Origin: JAIQGF01 sp051006995
GTDB lineage: Bacteria > Acidobacteriota > Terriglobia > Terriglobales > Acidobacteriaceae
NCBI GenBank assembly: GCA_051006995.1
Contig: JBPCSQ010000010.1
Coordinates: 1-64,000 of the forward strand
Reading direction: 5' to 3'
DNA length: 64,000 nucleotides
Part shown: positions 54,223 to 62,738 of the stretch, piece by piece
Layout: each line of letters starts with the position of its first letter
Position numbering within the stretch: the first letter of the stretch is position 1
Translations under genes and position numbers: made by a program
Notes under the pieces: model-generated
Seen by the model: only the letters and a program-made list of their open reading frames with translations
Told to the model about the DNA's origin: nothing
The model's database searches: none

Positions 54223-56028
54223 CTACCCCGCGCTCACGGCGACCGACTTCATCACGTCCTCCAGGCGCAGTTCGAGACCGCCGAAGTCGGGATGGTCGTT
54301 GAGTTCGAGAGTGAAGGCGACGTCCACGATGTCGCCGGCCATGATGGCGGCCTGCTGGACCTGCTCGGCCATGCGCCAGCCGAGGGCATCGAAAGGTTTC
54401 GCGTTTCGCGTTTCATGTTTCACGTTGTCGTGATCGTGGTACGCACTCGCACCTTCGGAGCGTGAAACGTGAAACGTGGAACCTGAAACTTCAACAAGAC
54501 GCATTTTGATGTGCTTGTCTTTCAGAACTCTGGGTGGATACATGACGCGGACCTGGCGGGCGGCGAAGACGGGCGTCGGATTGCCCATGCCGAACGGTTC
54601 CAGCCGTTGCAGGCAGTCGAAGAGCGCGGGCGTGATCTCGGCGAGCGAGAGCGTGCCCTCCAGCGAGAGCGTGGGAACGAAGTCCGCGGGCGTGAGGCGC
54701 GAGCGGGCGTAGCGGTCCAGCGCGGCGCGCAGCTCGGGTACGCGGTCGCACGGCAGCGAGAAGCCGCAGGCGTGGGCGTGCCCCCCGAAGCGGGTGAACA
54801 TCTCACGGCAGGACTCCAGCGCGTCGAGCAAATGGAAATTTGGAATGGACCGCCCGGAGCCGTAAGCCTCGCCGTCCTGCTCGCGAGACAGCACCAGCGC
54901 CGGACGATGGTAGCGCTCCACCACGCGGGTGGCGGCGATGCCGATGACGCCGCGGTGCCACTCGTCGCCGTCCACGACGAGGCAGTAGCAATCGCGCATG
55001 GCATCATCGCCGGCCAGGCGTTGTTCGACCGCCGCCATGATGCGCTTCTCTTCTTCCTGGCGGTCGGAGTTGAGCTGGTTGAGCCGCATGGCGATCTGGC
55101 GAGCGCGCTCCGCGTCCTTGACGCTGAACAACTCGACGACGTCCCTGGCGATGTCCATGCGGCCGGCAGCGTTGATCCGAGGCGCAATGCGGAAGGCCAC
55201 ATCGCCGGAAGTGAGCTTCTTGGCGCCATTGAGCGACGCTGTTTCCAATAGCGCCTTGAGCCCGGCGTTTACCGGGCGACGCAGTCCTTCGAGGCCCAGC
55301 GCGGCGAAGACGCGGTTCTCGCCAGTGAGCGGCACGGCGTCGGCGATGGTGGCGATAGCGACAATTTTGAGGAACGACGGCAGCAGGCGCGCCTGCCCGC
55401 TTTCCTCCAGCAGCGCCTGCGCCAGTTTGAAAGCCACGCCGGCGCCGCACAGCGACTTGCAGGGATAGGCGCAGCCGGCCTGGTTGGGGTTGAGCACCGC
55501 AAAGGCATGCGGCACGCCTTCGTGCTCGGGCAGGTGATGGTCGGTGACAATCAGGTCCACGCCGAGGCGCGCGGCGGTTTCGGCGGCGGCGAAGGCGCGA
55601 ATGCCGGTGTCCACGCTGATGATGAGGGTGACGCCGGCGGCAGCGGCGCGCTCGATGACGTCGTCCTGCATGCCGTAGCCTTCGCGAATGCGGTGCGGCA
55701 CGTGGAAGTCGGCGCTGCCGCCGAGGAGTTCGATGGCAGTCTTGAGGATGACGACCGCGGTGGTGCCGTCCACGTCGTAGTCGCCGTAGATGAGGATCTG
55801 CTCTTTGCTGGCGATGGCGCGGCGCAGACGCTCGGCCGCGGTCTTCATGCCGAGCATGGAGTAAGACGAGTGCAGCTGGTCGAGAGCGGGGTGCAGAAAC
55901 CGGTGCGCTTCTTCCGCGGTGGCGACACCGCGGGCGACAAGCAGGCGGGCAACGACGGGCGGCAGCGCGGCTTCGGTGGCGAGGCGCGCTACTAGCGATT
56001 CGTCGGCGGATCGGAATTGCCAGCGCAC
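54223..56028 (-). CDS. recJ: Single-stranded-DNA-specific exonuclease RecJ with in-frame repeat insert
   Basis: A 601-residue DHH/DHHA1 nuclease: motif I YGDYDVDGTTA, motif with ISVDTGI, motif III VTDHHLPEHEG, CGAGVAFKLAQAL, then DHHA1 with DGDEWHRGVIGIAATRV, GSGRSI and GGHAHACGFSL, and a C-terminal OB domain. It degrades 5'-ended single strands in recombination and mismatch repair. Residues about 513-544, inside the OB domain between KHIKMRLVEV and FDALGWRMAEQ, are encoded by a tandem-word inverted repeat (54395-54490); homologues normally have a short loop there. The frame is intact, so the protein is probably functional. Confidence 0.93.
   Translation of the reverse strand: MRWQFRSADESLVARLATEAALPPVVARLLVARGVATAEEAHRFLHPALDQLHSSYSMLGMKTAAERLRRAIASKEQILIYGDYDVDGTTAVVILKTAIELLGGSADFHVPHRIREGYGMQDDVIERAAAAGVTLIISVDTGIRAFAAAETAARLGVDLIVTDHHLPEHEGVPHAFAVLNPNQAGCAYPCKSLCGAGVAFKLAQALLEESGQARLLPSFLKIVAIATIADAVPLTGENRVFAALGLEGLRRPVNAGLKALLETASLNGAKKLTSGDVAFRIAPRINAAGRMDIARDVVELFSVKDAERARQIAMRLNQLNSDRQEEEKRIMAAVEQRLAGDDAMRDCYCLVVDGDEWHRGVIGIAATRVVERYHRPALVLSREQDGEAYGSGRSIPNFHLLDALESCREMFTRFGGHAHACGFSLPCDRVPELRAALDRYARSRLTPADFVPTLSLEGTLSLAEITPALFDCLQRLEPFGMGNPTPVFAARQVRVMYPPRVLKDKHIKMRLVEVSGSTFHVSRSEGASAYHDHDNVKHETRNAKPFDALGWRMAEQVQQAAIMAGDIVDVAFTLELNDHPDFGGLELRLEDVMKSVAVSAG
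54395..54490. repeat. Tandem-word inverted element G (7-bp word GTTTCGC), in frame in recJ
   Basis: Left arm 54395-54426: GTTTCGC, GTTTCGC, GTTTCAT, GTTTCAC. Right arm 54460-54490: GCGTGAAAC, GTGAAAC, GTGGAAC, CTGAAAC. The element is about 96 bases, a multiple of three. Confidence 0.8.
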
Positions 56029-56070
56029 GGTGGGAAGGTACCACGACTCCGACTGCCGGGAAGAAATTGA

Positions 56071-56562
56071 TCAGTGCTCGTCTTCGGAGTCGTCGTTCAT
56101 CTCGTCGATGGTGATGCCGCCGTATTCCTCGGCGACGTCGAGCAGGCGCTGATAGCGGTCGTACCAGTCGGTGGAGAGCTCACACAGCAGAACGGTACCC
56201 TGGTAGGGCCAGCCGAGCTGCACGAAACCGGTCTTGCCGATGTAGGCGCGCAGCCACTTGGCTTCCTCAACGTCCTCATCATTGATGTAGCTGGAATTTT
56301 TCAGGCGTTCGACGAGGAAGTCCACGTCCTCCTTGTCGAGGACGACGTCGTTCATGGTGAGAAAGGTGGCGCTGGCGTTCTTGGCAAGCTCGACGAAATC
56401 TTTCCAACTGTCGGGGTTGTCGCGCGGATCCCACATGATGCTGGCGACCTCGTCATTGACGTAGCCGTGGAAGCGGCGCATGCCGTGGCCTTCGATGAAG
56501 GCGGTCATGTCATCTTTCACGGTGGTGAGGTCGTCTTGCATGCGGATGCGGGGGCGCGCCAT
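56071..56562 (-). CDS. Hypothetical acidic protein next to microcompartment genes
   Basis: A 163-residue soluble protein, strongly acidic at the C terminus (TIDEMNDDSEDEH). Recognisable stretches are FIEGHGMRRFHGYVNDEVASIMW, WKDFVELAKNASATFLTMND and GFVQLGWPYQGTVLLCELSTDWYDRYQRLL. No known domain identified. It starts directly after the aldehyde dehydrogenase stop (TAA then ATG, no gap), so it is co-translated with the microcompartment genes; recJ follows after 42 bases. Confidence 0.7.
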   Translation of the reverse strand: MARPRIRMQDDLTTVKDDMTAFIEGHGMRRFHGYVNDEVASIMWDPRDNPDSWKDFVELAKNASATFLTMNDVVLDKEDVDFLVERLKNSSYINDEDVEEAKWLRAYIGKTGFVQLGWPYQGTVLLCELSTDWYDRYQRLLDVAEEYGGITIDEMNDDSEDEH

Positions 56563-58365
56563 TTAGTCCACTCGTACCAGAACATCATACTCCGCGGCGA
56601 GGTCGCGCGCGGCAGGCGTAATGATGGTCTTGGGCCCAATGAAGATTTTGGCTTTGCGCTTGACGGCGGCGCGAATCTCGGCCTCGCTGACGAAGTCCAC
56701 GGCACGCGGCTTGGATTGATACGCGGCGGCGGCGGTGGGGCCATCGGTTTTCGCGGGAGCTTCGGGTTTCGCGGGAGCGCTGGACGCGGGCGCAGATGCA
56801 GGCTCCGCAGGATTTTTCCCCGCCAGAAAACGGTCCACGGCGCGAGCGACAACCCAATTCACCCCAGTTGCCGGTTGTTGGTTGCTGGCGGCTGCTGGCT
56901 CGGTATGTGCGCACACGCCGCAGACGGCGGTTGCAGCCGGCGCAGTTGCGGAAACGGCCGGCGATGCGGTGACCGGGCGCGCTTCGTAAGCGATGCGCTT
57001 CAGGTTGATCAGGTGCAGCGGCGAAATGTTGTCGGAGGTAATGTTGCCGCCGGCCGCGCCGCAGCCCAGCGTCATGGCAGGAAACAGATTGGTGGAAGAG
57101 CCGATGGAGCCTTGCGGCGAAGGGCTGTTCACCACCACGCGATAGGCGGGCATGCGCAAACCGTATTCGCGGATGACGGCATCATCTTTGGCGTGGATGG
57201 AGCAAGTGTGGCCGAGACCGCCGAAGCGCAGCAGCTCGACGCAGCGCGCCATGGCGGCAGCGCGATCTTTTTCCAGGTAGAGCGCGAGTACCGGCGAAAG
57301 TTTTTCGGCGGAGAGAGGCTCGTCGCGTCCTACCTTTTCGAGCACGGCGACCAGCACGCGCGTGTCCGGCGGAACCTTGAGGCCTGCCAGCTCCGCGACC
57401 TTCGCGGCGGACTTACCGACAAACTTCGGGCAGATGGTGTGGGTTTCGGTGTTGACCATCTGCTTGCCCAGGAGTTCGATGTCGTCGCGGGTGAGCAGGT
57501 AGGCGCCGTTGTTCGCCAGCTCCTTGACGATGGCTTCGCGCAGGGACTCTTCGGCCACGATCGCCTGCTCGGAGGAACAGATGGTGCCATGGTCGAAAGT
57601 CTTGCCGAAGACGACGTCGGCCACGGCTTTGCGCACGTCGGCACTGCGGTCAATCATGGCGGGAACATTGCCGGGTCCAACGCCGAAGGCAGGTTTGCCG
57701 GAGCTGTAGGCAGCGCGCACCATGGCCATGCCGCCGGTGGCAAGGATGACGGCGGTACGGCGGTGCTTCATCAGCTCGTGGGTGCCGGCAAGACTCGGCG
57801 TGCTGAAGCAGCAGATGACGTCAGCGGGGGCGCCGGCCTTGATGGCAGCCTCGCGCATGATGGAGGCCGCCTCGCAACTGCACCTCAGCGCCGTCGGGTG
57901 GGGACTGACGACAAGAGCATTGCGGCCTTTGAGTGCGATTAGGATTTTATAAATCGCGGTCGAGGTCGGGTTCGTCGAAGGCAGGATGGCGGCAACGACT
58001 CCGACCGGCACCGCAACTTCGATGATTCCCTTCTCGCGATCCTCGCGGACTACGCCGACGGTCTTGAGCGGCTTGATGGCCTCGTAGACCCGCTGCGCGC
58101 TGAACTGGTTCTTGACGAGTTTGTCGGCGACCACGCCGTAGGTGGTCTCCTCGACGGCGAGGCGCGCAAGTTTTTCCGCGTTGGCGGCGGCGGCGGCAGC
58201 CACGGCCTCGACGATGCGGTCCACCTGCTCCTGGGTGAAGCTGGAGAATTCCTGGTAGGCCTTATAGGCGCGCTCGATCAGGTCGCGCGCTTCGGCGACA
58301 CTACGTTCGTCTTTGGATTGCTGAGCCGGAGCGACGGCGGCGCTGGTTGTGGAGTCGTGGGCCAC
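56563..58365 (-). CDS. Microcompartment-type aldehyde dehydrogenase (CoA-acylating) with long C-terminal extension
   Basis: A 600-residue protein. Residues about 20-465 are an aldehyde dehydrogenase of the acylating PduP/EutE-like class: VPVGVVAAILPSTNPTSTAIYK, ATGGMAMVRAAY, GVGPGNVPAMID, catalytic Cys263 in FDHGTICSSEQ. The region 501-516 (GVNWVVARAVDRFLAG) is an amphipathic helix between Ala/Pro-rich linkers, like an encapsulation peptide for a shell. Residues 551-600 (VDFVSEAEIRAAVKRKAKIF...IITPAARDLAAEYDV) form an extra small domain with the ITPAARDL motif of several microcompartment proteins. Converts an aldehyde and CoA to acyl-CoA with NAD inside the shell. Confidence 0.85.
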   Translation of the reverse strand: MAHDSTTSAAVAPAQQSKDERSVAEARDLIERAYKAYQEFSSFTQEQVDRIVEAVAAAAAANAEKLARLAVEETTYGVVADKLVKNQFSAQRVYEAIKPLKTVGVVREDREKGIIEVAVPVGVVAAILPSTNPTSTAIYKILIALKGRNALVVSPHPTALRCSCEAASIMREAAIKAGAPADVICCFSTPSLAGTHELMKHRRTAVILATGGMAMVRAAYSSGKPAFGVGPGNVPAMIDRSADVRKAVADVVFGKTFDHGTICSSEQAIVAEESLREAIVKELANNGAYLLTRDDIELLGKQMVNTETHTICPKFVGKSAAKVAELAGLKVPPDTRVLVAVLEKVGRDEPLSAEKLSPVLALYLEKDRAAAMARCVELLRFGGLGHTCSIHAKDDAVIREYGLRMPAYRVVVNSPSPQGSIGSSTNLFPAMTLGCGAAGGNITSDNISPLHLINLKRIAYEARPVTASPAVSATAPAATAVCGVCAHTEPAAASNQQPATGVNWVVARAVDRFLAGKNPAEPASAPASSAPAKPEAPAKTDGPTAAAAYQSKPRAVDFVSEAEIRAAVKRKAKIFIGPKTIITPAARDLAAEYDVLVRVD

Positions 58366-58370
58366 GGGAG

Positions 58371-58456
58371 AATTGAGTGATTTAGTGATTTGTGATTGAG
58401 TGATTGGCTTCGATTATCAACGCAATCGCTAAATCACAAATCACTAAATCACAAAT
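58371..58456. repeat. Tandem-word inverted element E (8-bp word GAGTGATT)
   Basis: Left arm 58371-58405: GAGTGATT, TAGTGATT, TGTGATT, GAGTGATT. Right arm 58424-58456: AATCGCTA, AATCACAA, ATCACTA, AATCACAA. Spacer about 18 bases. It fills the gap between the BMC shell gene and the aldehyde dehydrogenase gene inside one unit. Confidence 0.8.
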
Positions 58457-58458
58457 GT

Positions 58459-58779
58459 TTAGTCGGCGCTGGCTTTCTTGGACTTGGGGGCGGCGCCGTT
58501 GATCATCGGCATATTGGTTTCCAGATCGCCGTGGGGCCGCGGAATGACGTGCACCGCGACGAGCTCGCCAACGCGGCGGGCAGCGGCGGCGCCGGCATCG
58601 GTGGCCGCCTTGACGCTAGCCACATCGCCACGCACGATGATGGTGACAAATCCCGCGCCGATGTATTCCTTGTGGACGAGTTGGACGTTGGCGGCCTTAG
58701 CAGCAGCGTCGGCAGCTTCGATGGACCCAACCAGACCCTTGGTTTCAATCAATCCCAGTGCTTCCATACTCGACTCCAT
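58459..58779 (-). CDS. BMC-H domain microcompartment shell protein
   Basis: A 106-residue shell protein of normal BMC-H size: EALGLIETKGLVGSIEAADAAAKAANVQL, GAGFVTIIVRGDVASVKAATDAGAAAARRVGELVAVHVIPRPH. It should form hexamers tiling a protein shell, with a pore from the KEYIGAGF loop. ATG 58779 is preferred (GGGAAGAAG upstream); ATG 58767 (MEALGLIE) is possible. It lies 93 bases ahead of the aldehyde dehydrogenase gene, and no other shell gene (BMC-T, BMC-P) is in the window. Confidence 0.93.
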   Translation of the reverse strand: MESSMEALGLIETKGLVGSIEAADAAAKAANVQLVHKEYIGAGFVTIIVRGDVASVKAATDAGAAAARRVGELVAVHVIPRPHGDLETNMPMINGAAPKSKKASAD

Positions 58780-58876
58780 GTAGTACTTCTTCCCGATGCG
58801 GCCAGGAGCCGCAAGCTGCGCCTAAGGCGCGAAAATGATGATTGCGTGCGTACCGTACCACGCGGTCACTCCGGGG

Positions 58877-59257
58877 TCAACGCCCGCCCCAGGCGTGTTG
58901 TCCCCTGATATGCGCCGTGGCGCCGACTTCGACAGTAAGTCCGTCGCAACCGAACTGAGCGCAGCGCCAGGTCCATACCTTGGAATGCGGCTCGTAGTCG
59001 GCGAGATACATCGGGAACGACTCATTGGGGCATGGCACGCGGCGATTGGCGTCAGGATCGGTGCGCTGCTTGAAAATGTTGAAGTAGCCGTCCGCCACGT
59101 TGTAGTGCCGCGGACAATTGGGCTCGCCACAGACGAAGGCAGGCGTCCAGGGATGAGCCGGCCCGGGCTTCATCTGCATCATCACCGGGACCATGATCGA
59201 TTCGGGGTGCCGGTCGCAACGGGGATGAATATCCATGCGCATGCGCACGCTGAGCAT
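58877..59257 (-). CDS. Cysteine-rich hypothetical protein upstream of BMC gene
   Basis: A 126-residue soluble protein with paired cysteines (CDRH, CGEPNC, CPNE, CAQFGC), FVCGEPNCPRHYNVADGYFNIF and a C-terminal HIRGQHAWGG. The Cys pairs suggest one or two zinc ribbons. Several Met codons near the start make the exact N terminus uncertain (59257, 59242 or 59236). It lies about 100 bases upstream of the shell gene on the same strand and may belong to the same unit. Function unknown. Confidence 0.6.
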   Translation of the reverse strand: MLSVRMRMDIHPRCDRHPESIMVPVMMQMKPGPAHPWTPAFVCGEPNCPRHYNVADGYFNIFKQRTDPDANRRVPCPNESFPMYLADYEPHSKVWTWRCAQFGCDGLTVEVGATAHIRGQHAWGGR

Positions 59258-59506
59258 CGAGGAAGACCTCCGTTGAGCCCATTGTAGATGTGAATTGGAT
59301 TAAAACGAGCCAGATTTGCTGGATTTCGGTGGCCATTTACAACCGGTCCCTGGCTGCGACCGGATGACGCCAGGCTGAGTTTCTGGCCGACTTGGGATGA
59401 CTTCGATTGAATGGTGACGGTGCGGCGGCGCTTAGGAAACGACGCGCGGGCGTGTGTTAAACTCTTATGTTTGTCAGCGTTGCGCGGTTGCTGACTGTGC
59501 GCTCTC

Positions 59507-59785
59507 ATGGTCTTCTCGAAAGAATATGTGGCCTACCTGGCCCGGCAAATCACGAAAAAACTGATTAAGGGCGAGTTCATTGAGACCGCCGAGGTACCCG
59601 CCGCCACCGAAAAGGTGCACGCGGCGCTGCTGGACGAGCTCAGCCTGGAAGACCGCATCAACGACGAGGTGCGTGTGATCCTGGAGACATACTCCGACGA
59701 AATGCGGAAGACCGGCGCCAATTACCAGGAGATGTTCAAGAAGGTGAAGAACGAGTTGGTGCGGAAATACAAGGCGGTGCTGTAG
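59507..59785 (+). CDS. DUF507 family protein, first of tandem pair
   Basis: A 92-residue all-helical protein: MVFSKEYVAYLARQITKKLIKGEF, LSLEDRINDEVRVILETYSDEMRKTGANYQEMFKKVKNELVRKYKAVL. This is the DUF507 layout, common in Acidobacteriota and deltaproteobacterial lineages; function not known. Predicted cytosolic. It overlaps the next DUF507 gene by one base (TAGTG). The 250-base gap upstream, divergent from the Cys-rich gene, should contain its promoter. Confidence 0.83.
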   Translation: MVFSKEYVAYLARQITKKLIKGEFIETAEVPAATEKVHAALLDELSLEDRINDEVRVILETYSDEMRKTGANYQEMFKKVKNELVRKYKAVL

Positions 59786-60090
59786 TGCGGGTGGACATCA
59801 AGTCGGAAGAGCCGTACCGGCTGAGCCGCGACAAGATCAACGTGCTGGCGCGCGCGGTGTCGGAAGCGCTGGCCGGCATGGACAACGTAGTCTTTGTCGA
59901 GGACAAGAATACGGTGCGGCTGGAAGTGCGGCGGCTGATGGAAGAGCTGCTGATGCAGGAAAAGAAGATCGATCTGGAAGCACGGCGCAAGATCGAATCG
60001 CAGCGGCGCACCATCCTGGAAGGCAGCCAGGAGTGGGATATCCTCTACCGCAAGTACTACAACGAAGAGGTCAAAAAGCTGGGGCTGTAA
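59785..60090 (+). CDS. DUF507 family protein, second of tandem pair
   Basis: A 101-residue paralogue starting at GTG within the stop of the previous gene. RLSRDKINVLARAVSEALAGMDNVVF, VRLEVRRLMEELLMQEKKIDLEARRKIESQRRTILEGSQEWDILYRKYYNEEVKKLGL. The two likely form a hetero-complex, an inference from coupling and shared helical layout. Function not known. Confidence 0.82.
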   Translation: MRVDIKSEEPYRLSRDKINVLARAVSEALAGMDNVVFVEDKNTVRLEVRRLMEELLMQEKKIDLEARRKIESQRRTILEGSQEWDILYRKYYNEEVKKLGL

Positions 60091-60120
60091 GCAGTACCGA
60101 GTACCGCAAACAATTTTTTC

Positions 60121-60348
60121 CTACCTGCTGATTTCTGTTTCTTCCATCACCTCATTGCGAATGCGTTCCAGCACGACCCGGCGGCGGGCAGCGTAGGAGC
60201 GATACCAGGCAGCGCGCGCCAGGGCCGAGCGGTGGTTGGTGTCGTCGTGCAGCAGCGGCGCGACGAATTCCATGTCTTCGGCCGCCTTTTCCCAGTTGGC
60301 AACGTCGGCGGTCAGCATATCCAGCAGTTCGCGGGTGTGCTCCTCCAC
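60121..60348 (-). CDS. Hypothetical small helical protein (75 aa)
   Basis: A 75-residue charged protein: MEEHTRELLDMLTADVANWEKAAEDMEFV, HRSALARAAWYRSYAARRRVVLERIRNEVMEET. Two predicted amphipathic helices, no signal. It lies between the DUF507 pair (convergent) and the kinase gene (same strand, 95 bases upstream). Function unknown. Confidence 0.6.
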   Translation of the reverse strand: MEEHTRELLDMLTADVANWEKAAEDMEFVAPLLHDDTNHRSALARAAWYRSYAARRRVVLERIRNEVMEETEISR

Positions 60349-60442
60349 AATGACCTCCCGGTTGAGCCGTCGCCATCCATCCCACTCACGTATAGGCTAC
60401 GCCCGATTTGGCAATGTGGAAGTGGCGCGGGCGTTACGTCGG

Positions 60443-62586
60443 TCACTTCAGTGCCATGAGCGCCTGGAAGCGGGGATACCCGCGCAGGCTGGCCAGGTCG
60501 GGATCGTGTTCCATCCACTGGCGCTGTCCCCAGCCGTGGGTGTTGGAGCGCTCCAGGCAATCCATAGCGAGCTCGGCTTCGCCGAGCAAGGCATACACAC
60601 AGGCGATGTTGTAGAGCACTTGCGGCTCGTCGGGCTCAAGCTCCAGGGCGCGTCCGACCCACTCCAGGCTGCGCTCTCGGTCTCCAATCTGGGAGAGCGC
60701 GTTGGCGCCGAAGTAGAGGGCGCGTGCGTCCTCCGGGTGGAGCAGCAGGTGGCGCTGGGCAACGGCCAAGCCGCGGCGATAGGCGGCCGCTCCCTCCGGC
60801 TCACGCTTCAGCCCGTGCAGCGCGCTGGCCATGAGCATGGGCGCCTGATAATCCTCGGGATTGACGCGGGCGGCGCGCTCGAACCATTCCACGGCTTCCT
60901 CCAAGAGCCCCTGGGCGTAGAAGTTGCGAGCGTAGAAGTAATAAGACTCGAACAGGTTGGGCTCCAGGCGGATAGCGATTTCGAACTCTTTCTTCGCTTC
61001 CTGGTAGCTCTTGCGCAAGGACGCTGCCAGACCGCGCGAGGCGTGCGCCTCAGCCAGTTCGGAATCGAGTTGCAGAGCCTTGCGACTGGCTTCGTCAGCT
61101 TGCTCGATGTTGGTCTGGCTGGAATCCCAGTAGAAGTACAGGAAGGCGCTGCAATCGGCGATGCCGGCGTAGGCGCGCGCATAGTGAGGATCAATTTCAA
61201 TGGCGCGGGCGAACATCTGGCGGGCAAGGTCGAAGCCCTTGCGGCGGAATTGATGGAAGAACTGCCGCCCACGCAGGTAGAAGTCGTAGGCCTGGATGTC
61301 GGCGGTGGGAATCTTTTCGATGGCACGTTTTTCTTGATCGCTCAACACCAACCGCAGGGCGCCCGCAATGCTGTGAGCGATTTCGTCCTGGATAGCGAAC
61401 ACGTCCTCGAGTTGGCGGTCGTAGCGTTCCGCCCAGGTGCAATGCCCCGTGCGTGTCTCCACCAGCTTGGCGGTGATGCGCAGCCGGTTGCCTTCGCGGC
61501 GCACGCTGCCTTCCAGGACATGCGAGGCATCGAGTTGCCGCCCGACCTCCGAGGGCAGGACGGGCTTGTCGCGATAGACGAGCACGGCGGAGCGGGAAAA
61601 AACGCGCAACTCGCCAATTTTCGAGAGCTCGGTCGTAATGTCCTCGGTAATGCCGTCGCGGAAGTACTCATCTTGGTGGTTGCCTCCAAGGTTTTCTAAA
61701 TAGAGGACAGCCACCGACTTGCGTGTCTGGGTCGTGGGATCGGCGGCACGCCGCAGTTCGCTGGCCAGATCGCGCGCCGATGGGTAACGGCGCACCGGAT
61801 CTTTTTCCAGTAAGCGCAGGATGATCTGCTCCGCGCGATCCGACAGGTCCGGCCGAAGGCGCTTGGGACCAAGCGGAAACTGGTGCAGCACCGCTTCCAC
61901 CAGTGCCGGGAAGACGCTGGCTTCGAACGGCTGCCGGCCGGTTGCGAGCTCGTAGAGCACGACCCCCGCGGAGTACAGGTCGCTGCGCGGATCGACCGTT
62001 TCGCCGCGCAACTGCTCCGGCGACATGTACTGCAGTGTGCCGGCAAATACCGGCGTGGCAATCGCGGAATCGGCGGTGCTTGCATCAGGCAAGGGCGGTA
62101 AGGGCGCGGCCACGCCGAAGTCGAGGACCTTAAGACGCCCGTCGGGCGTCACGCGCAGGTTGGCGGGCTTGAGGTCGCGGTGGACCACGCCGCGCTCGTG
62201 CGCGGCCGCCAGCCCCTCGGCCAATTGCAAACCGAGATCAAGCACTTCCTCTCCGGCAACGGTCCGGCGGCGATCTTTTCGCCGAGGGTAGCGCCGCTGA
62301 CCAACTCGGTAACGATGAAATCGGTGTCCGCCTCAGTGTCGAAATCGAAGATGGTCGCGATGTTTGGGTGATTCAACTTGGAGAGCGCGAGCGCTTCGTT
62401 GCGCAGGCGCTTGCGTGCGTTCTCATCAGGGAGCGTGCCGGCGGGCAGCAACTTGATGGCGACCTCGCGCTCCAGGTGGGTATCGCGCGCGCGGAACACC
62501 TCGCCCATGCCGCCGGCGCCGATTTTTTCCAGGATTCGGTAGTGCTTGAGAGAGTGCTCGGCGGGCGCACAGGCTGGGACGGACAT
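60443..62586 (-). CDS. Ser/Thr protein kinase with TolB-like and TPR regions, interrupted by a one-base frameshift
   Basis: The kinase N-lobe starts at ATG 62586 (YRILEKIGAGGMGEVFRARD, VAIKLLP, FIVTELVSGATLGEKI) and runs to 62250. The rest continues in another frame from about 62249 (EVLDLGLQLAEGLAAAHERGVVHRDLKPANL, VLDFGVA, YMSPEQL). Joining the frames needs one added base after the LPE codons (GAG-AG-GAA). Then a TolB-like region (KSVAVLYLENLGG...GITEDITTELSKI...LEGSVRREGNRLRITAKLV) and several TPRs follow. About 715 residues if repaired. As read, the kinase is broken between lobes; the cause may be a real mutation or an assembly error. Confidence 0.85.
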
Positions 62587-62738
62587 AAGGCCGCTCCTTG
62601 CCCCACCCCTGCTGGCCATCGTAGGACCGGCATGAGCGTAAGTCAAACGCCAGCAGTCACTTGGGGTGATTTCCGAGCGGGACTGCAGCACCATTTCGGG
62701 CCTGGGGAACCGAATCCGGAGCGGGAGCGTAACATCTA

